Part shown: in pieces, positions 8,993 to 18,058 of the stretch
How positions within the stretch are numbered: position 1 is the first letter of the stretch
Layout of the letters: the number at the start of each line of letters is the position of its first letter
Origin: Rhodobium orientis
GTDB taxonomy: Bacteria; Pseudomonadota; Alphaproteobacteria; Rhizobiales; Rhodobiaceae
DNA: 64,000 nt
Direction of reading: 5' to 3'
NCBI RefSeq assembly: GCF_003258835.1
Contig: NZ_NPEV01000006.1
Span: 51,250 to 115,249, forward strand
The notes under the pieces: model-generated
Told to the model about the DNA's origin: nothing
The model's database searches: none
What the model saw: the letters and a program-made list of their open reading frames with translations, nothing else
Made by a program: the position numbers and the translations under genes

Positions 8993-10565
8993 CGGCGAGC
9001 TCCATGGCCATCGCCTGGCGTTCTCCGGCCCCGCCCATCAGCAGGCCGATTTCCTCGCGGGTGATGCCGCGGGCGTTCTGCGGCGCCGACAGGCGGCCTT
9101 TCGAGATCACCGCGATGCGGTCGGAGATCTCCAGGATCTCGTCGAGGTCCTGGCTGATGACGAGGACGGCCGAGCCCGAACGGGCAAGGTTGATCAACGC
9201 CTGGCGGATGATGCTCGCCGCGCCCGCATCGACGCCCCAGGTCGGCTGGCAAACGACCAGGACGCCGGGCTTGCGGTCGATCTCGCGGCCGACGACGAAT
9301 TTCTGCAGGTTTCCGCCGGACAGCGACATCGCCTCCGGGTCCGGATCGCCCTTGCGGACGTCGAACAGCTCGGTGACGCGGCCGACGACGCCCTTGGCGC
9401 CGCCTCGCGAGAGGACGCCGCGGCGCACCAGCCCCTCGCCGGTGCCGTGGCGGGTGAGGAGCACGTTTTCCGACAGCTTCAGACGCGGCACGGCGCCATG
9501 CCCCAGCCGTTCCTCCGGCACGAAGGCGGCGTGCAGGCGCCGGCGCGCGGTAACGCCGAGCCGGCCGCAGGGAATGCCGTCGATCTCGATCGCCGCGTTG
9601 TCGCGGGCCGGCGTTTCGCCGGAGAGCGCATCGAAGAATTCGTCCTGGCCGTTGCCGGCGACGCCGGCGATCGACACCACCTCGCCGCCATGCACTTCCA
9701 GCGAGACCCGGTCGATGGCGACGGCGAAGGGATGGGGTGGCGGCACGGAGAGTTCGTGGACGCGCAGGCGCACCGGCGCTTCGCGGTCGAGTTCCGCGCC
9801 GGTCTGAAGTTCCAGCACGTCGGCGCCGACCATCATGCGGGCAAGCTGTGCGGCCGAGGCCTGCTGCGGGTCGCAGGCGCCGACCACCTTGCCATGGCGC
9901 AGGATGGTGGCGTTGTGGCAGAGCCGCTGCACCTCTTCCAGGCGGTGGCTGATATAGAGCACCGCCCTGCCCTCGCCGGCGAGCCGCTCCAGCGTGACGA
10001 AGAGCTGGTCGGCCTCCTGGGGCGTCAGCACCGAGGTCGGCTCGTCCATGATGATGAGTTCGGGATCCTGCAACAGGCAGCGGATAATCTCGACCCGCTG
10101 GCGCACGCCGACGGACAGATCGGCAACGACGGAGCCCGGGTCGACGGCGAGGCCATATTCAGTGGAGACCTCGCGGATGCGGCCGGCGAGCCTGGCATCG
10201 GCGCTGGTGCCGGCGAGCGCAAGGGCGATGTTCTCGTTGACGGTCAGCGCGTCGAACAGGGAAAAATGCTGGAACACCATGCCGATGCCGATCCGGCGCG
10301 CGCGGGCCGGGTCGGTCAGGTGCACCGCCTCGCCCTTCCAGCGGATTTCGCCGGCGGTCGGCTGCAACGCACCGTAGAGGATCTTGACCAGCGTCGACTT
10401 GCCGGCGCCGTTCTCGCCGAGAAGGGCATGGATCTCGCCGCTCTGGATGGTGAGGTCGACGGCGTCGTTGGCGACCACCGCGCCGAAGCGCTTGACGATG
10501 CCACGCGCCTCAAGCAGCGGCACCGGTTGCGGCGCGGTGTCGATCTTCGCGGCTACGCCGTCCAA
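8982..10565 (-). CDS. ABC transporter ATP-binding protein with two nucleotide-binding domains
   Basis: A 527-residue cytoplasmic ATPase with two ABC domains in one chain, as in NupO/RbsA-type sugar and nucleoside importers. Domain 1 has Walker [11 protein letters not shown] and a signature region [11 protein letters not shown] with Walker [12 protein letters not shown]. Domain 2 has the atypical Walker [10 protein letters not shown] and the signature LSGGNLQKF. The start codon is TTG at 10565 with a GGGGG ribosome site upstream, so the first few residues are less certain. It is the first gene of the four-gene importer operon. Confidence 0.9.
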   Translation of the reverse strand: MDGVAAKIDTAPQPVPLLEARGIVKRFGAVVANDAVDLTIQSGEIHALLGENGAGKSTLVKILYGALQPTAGEIRWKGEAVHLTDPARARRIGIGMVFQHFSLFDALTVNENIALALAGTSADARLAGRIREVSTEYGLAVDPGSVVADLSVGVRQRVEIIRCLLQDPELIIMDEPTSVLTPQEADQLFVTLERLAGEGRAVLYISHRLEEVQRLCHNATILRHGKVVGACDPQQASAAQLARMMVGADVLELQTGAELDREAPVRLRVHELSVPPPHPFAVAIDRVSLEVHGGEVVSIAGVAGNGQDEFFDALSGETPARDNAAIEIDGIPCGRLGVTARRRLHAAFVPEERLGHGAVPRLKLSENVLLTRHGTGEGLVRRGVLSRGGAKGVVGRVTELFDVRKGDPDPEAMSLSGGNLQKFVVGREIDRKPGVLVVCQPTWGVDAGAASIIRQALINLARSGSAVLVISQDLDEILEISDRIAVISKGRLSAPQNARGITREEIGLLMGGAGERQAMAMELADAH

Positions 10566-10771
10566 GGGCGGGCCCCCAATGCTGTCGCTGTTCCACCGGG
10601 CCCGCCGCGGAAGGGTCGGCGTTCAACGGCCTCGTCCTTCAAAGAGAAGACGGGCGCGGGGAAAAGGTCAAGAGCAACAGTGCCGTTGCATACAGTTTCC
10701 ACAGGGCGCATGTCGCAGCGGCAACGGTGGAGCGCGGATGGCTGACGGCGGCGGCAATGCACCGGCAAACG

Positions 10772-10802
10772 AAAAACCCGGCCGCTGGGGTGCGGCCGGG
10801 TT
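10772..10802 (-). terminator. Rho-independent terminator after the 401-aa secreted protein gene
   Basis: An 11-bp perfect stem (AACCCGGCCGC / GCGGCCGGGTT) with a 6-nt loop is followed, on the leftward strand, by a run of T. It lies 22 bp beyond the stop of the leftward gene. Confidence 0.88.
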
Positions 10803-10824
10803 CGCTCGTCGGATGTCGAAGACG

Positions 10825-12030
10825 TCAGCGGGCGGTCGAACCGTCGTCCTCGGGCTCCTCGCCGGCGTCGGGTTCCTCCCCTGCCGGCTCGTCGCCATAG
10901 GCGTTCTCGTCCCCGTAGCCGCTCTCGTCTTCGCCGTTATGGCTGGCGCCGAGGCCCTTGCCGCGTTCCTCGTCGTCGCCGGCCGTCAGGCAGTTGTAGT
11001 AGGCGGTGCGGTCGAGGTTCGGGTCGATGCAGCGGTAGAAGCTGTCAAGCTGGTTGAGCCGGTAGTAGTTGATATAGGGATTGACCAGGAAGCGGCCGTC
11101 CTGGCCGATGAAGACGCCGTGGTCGTCGATCTCATCCTTCAGCGAGGGATGCTTTTGAAGGATCGCGGCCTTGAACTCGCCGTGGCGCATGAAGTTGTCG
11201 GGCAACTGGTCGAACGGGCCGTCGAAATAGTTGTTGGCCTCGACATTGACGCGGTTGACGCCGATCAGGAGCTTGCGGTCCTGGCGGCGGTCGTCGAAGA
11301 AGACGAAGCCGGTGCGCATGCCGACGAGGATGACCGGCGTGTCCTCCGAATAGGGCACCAGGATGTCGGACGGCGTGCCCTCCTCGTTGAGGACGAAGCG
11401 GAACTGCTTCAGCTCGCGGTCGAAGAGGAAATAGAACTCCACGCCCGACTCATCAAAGACGGGGCCGAGATAGTCCTCCTGGGGCGCGACGCGGGCCGCC
11501 GGCGGCTCGACGCCGGTCAGGTCGTTGAGCTGGAACTCGACGGAGATGTCCTTGTAGGTGACGCGGTAGAGGAAGTCGTCGACCTTCTCCACCTTGACCC
11601 CGTCCTCGGCGTTCAAAGCCTTGTACTGGGAGAGGATCTCCATGTTCCAGGGCTCGGTCTTGGAGAAATAGGCGAAATGCAGCACGCCGTCGTCGCGGTC
11701 GCCGACGTCGAGGCGCATGTTGCCGGCATATTCCATGCCGCTGTGCTTGAAGGTGAAATAGAAATAATTCTCGGTCGGATAGACCTTCACCTTCGGCGGC
11801 AGGGCGCGCAGCAGGAACTCGAAGGTCTCCATGCGGTCTTCGACGTTGAAGGAGCGCGCGGCCCGGGCCCCGGCGACGAAATTCTGGTTGAGCGAGATGC
11901 CGGGCACGGTCACCACCGCCTTTTCTTCGGCGGACGCCGGCCAAGCCGCGAGCGCACCGAGCGCCGCGGCCACGGCCAGGTATCGCAACCGGCGGGCACC
12001 GCGGGTCGACTGGGGAATATGCTTTTGCAT
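10825..12030 (-). CDS. Secreted protein of unknown function with acidic tail, 401 aa
   Basis: I do not recognise this family. The start at 12030 has an AGAAGGAG ribosome site. The N-terminus is a signal peptide with a twin-Arg-rich n-region (TRGARRLRYLAVAAALGALA), cleavage expected after residue 34 (ASA|EE). Residues 35 to about 345 look like a compact, beta-rich domain with many aromatic residues (YFYFTFKHSGMEYAGN). From about residue 350 the chain becomes strongly acidic and Gly-rich (ESGYGDENAYGDEPAGEEPD), probably disordered. It lies downstream of, and on the same strand as, the giant basic repeat protein, but a hairpin separates them, so co-transcription is uncertain. The 308-bp gap upstream holds no other gene. 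Confidence 0.75.
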   Translation of the reverse strand: MQKHIPQSTRGARRLRYLAVAAALGALAAWPASAEEKAVVTVPGISLNQNFVAGARAARSFNVEDRMETFEFLLRALPPKVKVYPTENYFYFTFKHSGMEYAGNMRLDVGDRDDGVLHFAYFSKTEPWNMEILSQYKALNAEDGVKVEKVDDFLYRVTYKDISVEFQLNDLTGVEPPAARVAPQEDYLGPVFDESGVEFYFLFDRELKQFRFVLNEEGTPSDILVPYSEDTPVILVGMRTGFVFFDDRRQDRKLLIGVNRVNVEANNYFDGPFDQLPDNFMRHGEFKAAILQKHPSLKDEIDDHGVFIGQDGRFLVNPYINYYRLNQLDSFYRCIDPNLDRTAYYNCLTAGDDEERGKGLGASHNGEDESGYGDENAYGDEPAGEEPDAGEEPEDDGSTAR

Positions 12031-12284
12031 CTTTTTGGCTGCTCCTTCTGGACGGGTTTGGGCGGGGCGGACCGCGCCGGCGAGGCCGGCGGGCGCCGGA
12101 CCGCTTTCCGGGGGTTACGACCCCGATGTAGGACGCCTCGTTCCGCTCCGGTGTGATCCACGCCACACAAGCCGGCTTTGTCGATGCCGCGGGCGGCGAC
12201 GGGCGATGTTGGCGTTGGAAGGTGGCGATCACGCGGCGGCCGGAAAGCCATTGGCCGGGCCGTTCCGCATCGGCAGGTGCCGGG

Positions 12285-12318
12285 AAAAGCGCGGCGGACG
12301 AAATGCTCGCCCGCCGCG
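12285..12318 (-). terminator. Probable terminator downstream of the giant repeat protein
   Basis: CGCGGCGG / CCGCCGCG forms an 8-bp stem with a 13-nt loop; on the leftward strand it is followed by GC and then only four T. It lies 20 bp past the stop codon of the giant gene. The short U-tract makes partial read-through into the acidic-tail gene possible. Confidence 0.5.
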
Positions 12319-12338
12319 TTGTCTTTTCTGCAGCGTCA

Positions 12339-15300
12339 TCAGTTGCGCTGGCTGCGCCGTTGATTGTGCTGACGCCGCCGCTGTTGCTGCTGGCGTTGCC
12401 GCTGTTGGCGCGCCCGCTGCTGCTGCTGGCGTTGCCGTTGCTGCCGTGCCCGCTGCTGCTGCTGGCGCTGACGTTGCTGCCGTGCCCGCTGCTGCTGCTG
12501 GCGTTGCCGCTGTTGCCGTGCCCGCTGCTGCTGCTGGCGTTGCCGTTGCTGGCGTGCCCGCTGCTGCTGCTGGCGTTGCCGCTGCTGGCGCGCCCGCTGT
12601 TGCTGCTGACGTTGCCGTTGCTGGCGTGCCCGCTGCTGCTGCTGGCGTTGCCGCTGCTGCTGGCGCGTCCGCTGCTGCTGCTGACGTTGCCGCTGCTGCT
12701 GGCGGGTGCGCTGTTGCTGGCGCTGCCTTTGCTGCTGGCGGGCACGCTGCCTTTGCTGCTGACGTTGCCGTTGATTCACATTGGCATCGTCCCGGCGCCG
12801 CGACCGGTTCGCATTGTGCCGCTGGTTCTGTTGACGCGTCCCATCGCGGCGGCGCGAGCGGTTGACGTTGTGACGCTGGTTCTGCTGGCGCGCGCCGTCA
12901 CGGCGGCGCGAACGGTTGACGTTGTGGCGCTGGTTCTGCTGGCGCGCCCCGTCACGGCGACGCGAGCGGTTGGCGTTGTGCTGCCCTCCGTCCCGGCGCC
13001 GTGACCGGTTCACGTTGTGACGCTGGTTCTGCTGGCCGGCACCGTCGCGGCGGCGCGAGCGGTTGACGTTGTGCTGGCCGTCCCTGCGCCGGGAGCGGTT
13101 CACATTGTGCCCGTCGCGCCGGCGGGACCGATTGACGTTATGCCGCTGGTTCTGGCGACGGGAGCGGTTGGCGTTGTGCTGCCCACCGTCCCGGCGCCGT
13201 GACCGGTTCACATTGTGCTGGCCGTCGCGGCGACGCGACTGGTTCACGTTGTGCCGCTGGTTCTGGCGGCGCGAGCGGTTGGCGTTGTGCCGCTGGTCTT
13301 GGCGGCGCGAGCGGTTCACCGTGTGGCGTCCGTCGCGTCCCCGCGACCGCCGCACATTGTGCTGCTGGTTCTGCCGACGCGAGCGCCGCACATTGTGGCC
13401 CGGCCTGATGCCATTGCGGGAGACGCGCGGACGGTGCCCGCCACGCCAGACCGAGCGGCGCCTGTTATGGCCCTGGGACTGGAACCGGCGATGGAACCGC
13501 GAGCGACCGGCGCCGTGGATCGGCCGGCCGATGGAGCGGCCCCTCGCGTGGTAGATCGAGCGGTAGTTGCGGTGGAACCGCGACGGACCGCGCAGATGTC
13601 CCGGCCTGCCGGTGGAGGTGCGCCAGTTGTGCCAGTGCGACCGGCGTCCGCCATGGAAGGTGGAGACGCGCGGGCCGTGGCCCGGACGCACGACCGAGTT
13701 CCAGCGATTGTGCCAGCCGGATTCCCAGCGCCGGTGCAGGCGCGAGATACGGCGCCAGTGGCCCGGGCCAAGCCGTGTCAGGTTGCGGTCGTGGAGACCC
13801 GAGCGATAGGCGAAGTGGAAGGCGGAAATCCCCGGATTGTGGATGCCCACGGCGTCCGTGAAGATGCCGTCATGGCGCCTCGACCGGAAGTCCTCGTGGA
13901 ACCGCGACAGGGCGCGCCGGTGGATCGGCACCAGCCGGGTGACGATGCCGTCGTGGCGGTCGGAATCCCAGCGCCGGTGGAACCGCGAGAAGCCGCGATC
14001 GTGCTCGTCGACCGGATCGGTGGTGACGCGGTCATGCTGGACGGAGCGGAACTCCTCGTGGAACGAGGACAGCGCTTCGTCATGCACCGGAATGAATCGG
14101 GTGATGCGTCCGTCATGGGAAGCGGAGCGGAACCGGCGATGGAACCGCGACAGCCCCCGGCGATGCCACGGGATCGGCGCCGTCGTGGTGCCGTCGTGGC
14201 GGATCGAGCGGAAGCGGCGGTGGAAGTTCGACAGGGCCGGTTCGTGGGTGTCGATGAACTCCGTGTCGGCCTGGTCGTGGCGCTCGGAGACGAAGCGGCG
14301 ATGGAAGGCGGACAGGGCGCGCCAGTGATCGGTCGGCGTCTCGCCCGGAATGGTGACGCGGTGGCAATCGCGGTCGTTGACCGGATTCTCGTCGCCGTCG
14401 AAGCCGGAAACGGAGCCGAACAGGGCTTCGAGCAGCTCGTCGGTGATCTCGCTGTCGACCGGCAGCCCGAGTTCCTGCTTGACCGCCTCGATGGCGGCGT
14501 TGGTCTCCGGGCCGTAGATGCCGTCGATGGACGAGATGTCCTGGCCGCGGTCGCGCAGCGCGCGCTGCAGGAAGCGGATGCGGGTCCGGTATTCGCGGCC
14601 GAGCCAGCCGACCTCGATGCAGTTGAGCAGAGAGCGTGCCGGCGGTTCGGGCGGAAGGTCGATGGCGATTTCGAGGGTTATGCTCTCGCTGACCGCGAGG
14701 GTGATGTCCGGCGCGTCGCAGAAGATCATGCCGTCGATCTTCTCGCAGGTCCACGGCTCGCCGACGTCGCCGGCCAGGCTGACGGAGGACAGCGACAGCT
14801 CGTCATAGAGGAAGAGCGGGCCCTGGAACGGGCCGGAGCCGGAATTGGTGATGGTCACCTGGAAGCCGCAGCCCTCGCCGGGCAGGCATTCGACGGGACC
14901 GGTCTTGGAGATGGCGAGGTCGAATTCGGTCGACTCGTCGCCCTCCGGAATTTCCGGATCGCGCGGCAGGCTGTCGTCGTAGGCGATCTCCTCTTCCGTC
15001 TCGCCGCCGCCGACGACGACTTCGACGTCACCGGGATGGGAAACGCGGAAGGCGGCGCGCTGGGGCGGTTCGTCGGCAAGGTTGCCGGGCACGATATAGG
15101 CCGAGTCGACGCCGTCCGGCGGCGTCGCCGTCGCGCCCTCCGCCGGCGCGTTCAACGCCTCGGGGGCCAGGATTTCCGTGCCGCCGTCGACGGGCACGCC
15201 CTGCAGGCCGTCGACCTCGTCGCTCTCGTCGCCGGAGCACGGACCATCGGGCGAGCAGAGATTGTCGCCGGTCGCCCAGACGAAGGCATCGGGCGCTTCC

Positions 15301-16679
15301 GGGTCGAGCTCGCCGGCATCGGTGTAGCCGAAGCCGAAGGCAACGCCGCCATTGGCGTTGGCGCGGATGAAGGGAGGACCGTCGTCCTCACCGCGTTCTG
15401 TGTTGCCCACATTGTAGCGGGCGTCCGGCTGCCAGATGCCGTCGTCGTCGCGCAGGTAGCGCAGCACGCGGGACATCTTCGGCGCGGCATAGAGTCCGGC
15501 ACCGGCGCCGTCCGGAACGAGGCCACCGCGCTCGGCGACCAGCATGACGCCGTCGCGGGAAATCGCGATATCGGTCGGCGCGCCGTTCGGCTTCTGGGCC
15601 GCCGGATCCGGGTCGTTCCCGCCCTCCCCTGCGGTGTCGCCGTCTTCGCCGGCAGGACGGCGCTCGCTGGCGAAGAAGTTCGGCAACACGAATTCGCGGC
15701 GGATGTCCTCGACGTCGAAGTCGCCGGAGGCGGAAATGCCGATCGACCAGACCGTGTTCCTGGAATCCTCGCCGGCCTCGGCCCAGGTCTCGTCGCCGAG
15801 CGGGTCGGCGCCCCAGACCGTATAGAAGAGCCGCGAACGGCCGGAGCGCTCGTCGCGGTCGACGGCAAGGCCGTAGACCCGGCGCCGGTAGTCGGCAACG
15901 TTCCAGCAGGCCGGCGTGACGGCCGCATCGGCCCTGGCGCCGTCCGGCGTCTGGCAGTTGTCGAGCTGGGCCTGGGTCTCGGGATCGAATTCCACGACCG
16001 GCAGCACGTGGTAGTCGCCCGAGGCAACGTCGAGGAAATAGGAGCGGCCGTCGACGCCGTGGTCGAAGGTGCCTGCGATGTCGCCGCTCTCGGTCGAGAC
16101 GCGATGGATCAGGCCCGATTCCAGGTCGGTGACGAAAAGCTGCTTGTGGGCGGCGTCATAGGCGAGATTGCCGAGCGCGGCGCCGGTGTTGTAGCGGTCG
16201 TTCGGGGCGATTTCGGTAAAGGCTTCGGGGATATAGTCGTTTTCCGGCGAGATCCGGTAGATCGTGCCGGCCGCGCCCTGCGGGCCCCACTGGCCATCGA
16301 GCCAGGAGCCGTCGGATTTCAAATGCAGGCCGAAGGCGGAGGTGGCGCCGACATAGATGGTCGGCTGGGCGCCGTCGTCGATGGCGATGCCGAAAACCTG
16401 GCCGACATCGAGGGCCCGGGCAAGGATCGAGGTGGGGGCGTCGCGCCAGACCTGGCCGGTCGGCGGCTGGCCGGGCGAGCGCACGTTGATGAGTTCGACG
16501 GTGGTGCCGCCGGCGTCGATCGCCGGTCCCTCGCCGCCATTTTCCAGACCCGAGAACCGTGTCACCACGGCATCACCGGTGGACAGACGGGTTTCCTGCG
16601 CGGAGGCATTCGTCGACGCGAACGCAATCCACACCACTGCCGCAGCCGCGGCTGCCTTGACGGCATGCAACTTGGTCAT
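12339..16679 (-). CDS. Giant secreted repeat protein: propeller-like domain, DUF11-like and peptidoglycan-binding-like domains, His-rich repeats, Arg/Gln tail (1446 aa)
   Basis: The start at 16679 begins a clear signal peptide (MTKLHAVKAAAAAAVVWIAF, cleavage after residue 27, ASA|QE). Residues about 30-520 have the Gly/Asp-rich, WxxD-type pattern of a secreted beta-propeller-like domain. Residues about 580-690 resemble a DUF11-type beta domain (ISKTGPVECLPGEGCGFQVT). Residues about 690-760 match a peptidoglycan_binding_1 helix bundle (FLQRALRDRGQDISSIDGIY). Residues 785-1081 are eleven tandem repeats of exactly 27 residues with His at positions 1, usually 9, and 17. Then follow RSRRRDG/HNVN repeats (1082 to about 1300) and a Gln/Arg tail of 12-13-residue units (about 1303-1433). 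The mature protein is very basic at its C-terminus. Function unknown; a cell-envelope or matrix role is only inference. Confidence 0.8.
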   Translation of the reverse strand: MTKLHAVKAAAAAAVVWIAFASTNASAQETRLSTGDAVVTRFSGLENGGEGPAIDAGGTTVELINVRSPGQPPTGQVWRDAPTSILARALDVGQVFGIAIDDGAQPTIYVGATSAFGLHLKSDGSWLDGQWGPQGAAGTIYRISPENDYIPEAFTEIAPNDRYNTGAALGNLAYDAAHKQLFVTDLESGLIHRVSTESGDIAGTFDHGVDGRSYFLDVASGDYHVLPVVEFDPETQAQLDNCQTPDGARADAAVTPACWNVADYRRRVYGLAVDRDERSGRSRLFYTVWGADPLGDETWAEAGEDSRNTVWSIGISASGDFDVEDIRREFVLPNFFASERRPAGEDGDTAGEGGNDPDPAAQKPNGAPTDIAISRDGVMLVAERGGLVPDGAGAGLYAAPKMSRVLRYLRDDDGIWQPDARYNVGNTERGEDDGPPFIRANANGGVAFGFGYTDAGELDPEAPDAFVWATGDNLCSPDGPCSGDESDEVDGLQGVPVDGGTEILAPEALNAPAEGATATPPDGVDSAYIVPGNLADEPPQRAAFRVSHPGDVEVVVGGGETEEEIAYDDSLPRDPEIPEGDESTEFDLAISKTGPVECLPGEGCGFQVTITNSGSGPFQGPLFLYDELSLSSVSLAGDVGEPWTCEKIDGMIFCDAPDITLAVSESITLEIAIDLPPEPPARSLLNCIEVGWLGREYRTRIRFLQRALRDRGQDISSIDGIYGPETNAAIEAVKQELGLPVDSEITDELLEALFGSVSGFDGDENPVNDRDCHRVTIPGETPTDHWRALSAFHRRFVSERHDQADTEFIDTHEPALSNFHRRFRSIRHDGTTTAPIPWHRRGLSRFHRRFRSASHDGRITRFIPVHDEALSSFHEEFRSVQHDRVTTDPVDEHDRGFSRFHRRWDSDRHDGIVTRLVPIHRRALSRFHEDFRSRRHDGIFTDAVGIHNPGISAFHFAYRSGLHDRNLTRLGPGHWRRISRLHRRWESGWHNRWNSVVRPGHGPRVSTFHGGRRSHWHNWRTSTGRPGHLRGPSRFHRNYRSIYHARGRSIGRPIHGAGRSRFHRRFQSQGHNRRRSVWRGGHRPRVSRNGIRPGHNVRRSRRQNQQHNVRRSRGRDGRHTVNRSRRQDQRHNANRSRRQNQRHNVNQSRRRDGQHNVNRSRRRDGGQHNANRSRRQNQRHNVNRSRRRDGHNVNRSRRRDGQHNVNRSRRRDGAGQQNQRHNVNRSRRRDGGQHNANRSRRRDGARQQNQRHNVNRSRRRDGARQQNQRHNVNRSRRRDGTRQQNQRHNANRSRRRDDANVNQRQRQQQRQRARQQQRQRQQQRTRQQQRQRQQQQRTRQQQRQRQQQQRARQQRQRQQQQRARQQRQRQQQQRARQQRQRQQQQRARQQRQRQQQQRARQQRQRQQQQRARQQRQRQQQQRARQQRQRQQQQRRRQHNQRRSQRN
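12381..12617 (-). repeat. 36-bp tandem repeat array inside the giant gene
   Basis: About six and a half near-identical 36-bp units encode the 12-residue repeat RQRQQQQRARQQ. Slightly longer 39-bp variants (RQRQQQQRTRQQQ) continue up to about 12770. The array is in frame and contiguous with no spacers. Such arrays can change copy number by slippage without breaking the reading frame. Confidence 0.85.
13437..14327 (-). repeat. Eleven tandem 81-bp repeats encoding 27-residue His-rich units
   Basis: Eleven consecutive units, each exactly 27 codons, run from HWRALSAFHRRFVSERHD to HGAGRSRFHRRFQSQGHN. The consensus is H-x4-S-x-F-H-R-R-F-x-S-x-x-H-D/N. Positions 1, 9 and 17 carry His in nearly every unit, giving a H-x7-H-x7-H spacing. 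The units diverge in DNA sequence, so this is an old array that keeps its length strictly. Confidence 0.9.
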
Positions 16680-16886
16680 TTTTCGGACGCTTCTTTCCCG
16701 ACTGATTGTGATTGGGTCCGCGAAACGGGATCGATTTGGGGGATTGCGGCGGCGTGGCGATCCGCGGCGTGCAAACAAAGCCCGGAATCGGCTCGTGACG
16801 GCTACACGATGCACCGACATGCATGTTCCCCGTAGCGGCTTCCGTCCCTCAAGCGAGGTCGAAAGCAAGCTCCCCATCCGGCGGGC

Positions 16887-16915
16887 ACTATAGACAGCCG
16901 ACACCGTATTCACAA
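16887..16915 (-). promoter_or_regulatory. Sigma-70-like promoter of the giant repeat protein gene
   Basis: Read leftward, TTGTGA (16915-16910) and TATAGT (16892-16887) are separated by 17 bp, a good match to the housekeeping consensus. Transcription would start near 16880, leaving a leader of about 200 nt before the ATG at 16679. The whole 16680-17033 interval holds no other gene; it also contains a 10-bp palindrome ACATGCATGT at 16817-16826. Confidence 0.55.
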
Positions 16916-17033
16916 TATGAGACAGGCGTATGGCTTAATTTTTATAGGCTTTTCCGCACTGCAACACCCGCGAGCGCCAACCGGTCTCTTAAATCACGGG
17001 CGCGGCGGGTGCATTGCAGCAGGCGGGTGCCGC

Positions 17034-18011
17034 TCAGACCACGAAAACGGACGAGCCGGTGGTCTTGCGGCCTTCCAGGTCGCGGTGGGCGGCGACCGCG
17101 TCCGCGAGCTTGTATTCCTGGTTGACGCGGATCTTGACGGCGCCCGAGGTCACCACCTCGAACAGCTCGTCCGCCATGGCGACGAGGTCCTCGCGCGCCG
17201 CGGCATAGGTGAAGAGGTTCGGCCTGGTGCAGAACAGCGAGCCCTTCTGGTTCAGGAGGCCGATCGAAAACGGCGGCACCGGCCCGGAGGCGTTGCCGAA
17301 AGAGGCCCACAGGCCGAGCGGGCGAATGCAGTCGAGCGAGCCCGGGAAGGTGTCCTTGCCGACGCCGTCATAGACCACGTCGACGCCCTTGCCGCCGGTC
17401 AGCTCGCGGACCTTTTCGACGAAATCGTCCTCGCGGTAGTTGATGACGTGATCGTAGCCATGGGCGAGCGCCAGCTCGACCTTTTCCGGCGAGCCGGCTG
17501 TGCCGATGGCGGTGACGCCGAGGTGCCGCGCCCATTGCCCGGCAATCAGCCCGACGCCGCCGGCCGCGGCGTGGAACAGCATGGTGTCGCCCTGCTTCAG
17601 GGGATAGGTGCGGCGCAGCAGGTACTGGGCGGTCAGGCCCTTCAGCATCAGGGCGGCGGCGGTCCTGTCGTCGATGCCGTCCGGCAGCAGCACCAGCCGG
17701 TCGGCGGCAACGTTGCGCTCCTCGGCATAGGAGCCGAGCGGGCCGACATAGGCGACGCGATCGCCCGGCTTCACCTCGGTGACGTCCTCGCCGACGGAGA
17801 CGACCTCGCCGGCGCCTTCATTGCCGGGCACGAAGGGCAGGCCCGTCGGCGCCGGATAGAGGCCGGAGCGGAAATAGGTGTCGATGTAGTTGAGGCCGAC
17901 GGCGGTGTGGCGGATGCGCGCCTCGCCGGGCTTCGGGGCGCCCGGATCGAAGACATCCCACCGCATGACTTCCGGACCGCCGGCTTCGTGGACCTGGACC
18001 GCATGGATCAT
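17034..18011 (-). CDS. qor: NAD(P)H:quinone oxidoreductase (zeta-crystallin family)
   Basis: A zinc-independent medium-chain dehydrogenase/reductase of 325 residues that reduces quinones with NADPH in the cytoplasm. Landmarks: N-terminal GroES-like fold with LNYIDTYFRSGLYP, the PGNEGAGEVVSVGEDV segment, and the nucleotide-binding AAAGGVGLIAGQWAR near residue 150. The C-terminus AHRDLEGRKTTGSSVFVV is typical of Qor. The start has an AAGGAG site. It lies 47 bp downstream of the terC gene's end, on the same strand but without overlap. Confidence 0.92.
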   Translation of the reverse strand: MIHAVQVHEAGGPEVMRWDVFDPGAPKPGEARIRHTAVGLNYIDTYFRSGLYPAPTGLPFVPGNEGAGEVVSVGEDVTEVKPGDRVAYVGPLGSYAEERNVAADRLVLLPDGIDDRTAAALMLKGLTAQYLLRRTYPLKQGDTMLFHAAAGGVGLIAGQWARHLGVTAIGTAGSPEKVELALAHGYDHVINYREDDFVEKVRELTGGKGVDVVYDGVGKDTFPGSLDCIRPLGLWASFGNASGPVPPFSIGLLNQKGSLFCTRPNLFTYAAAREDLVAMADELFEVVTSGAVKIRVNQEYKLADAVAAHRDLEGRKTTGSSVFVV

Positions 18012-18058
18012 TTTGTTGCTCCTTTTGTCATATCGGCGTTCCCGCTGCCCGCCCCTTG

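Noticed and set aside
12381-12770. Regular ~36-bp repeats reminiscent of a CRISPR array
   Set aside because: The units are contiguous with no spacers, in frame within a coding gene, and no cas genes are nearby.
13215-16835. A 1206-codon open frame on the plus strand, opposite the giant repeat protein
   Set aside because: It is an antisense shadow caused by the high-GC codon pattern and repeats; it has no signal peptide or domain logic, while the minus frame has a signal peptide, a promoter and recognisable domains.
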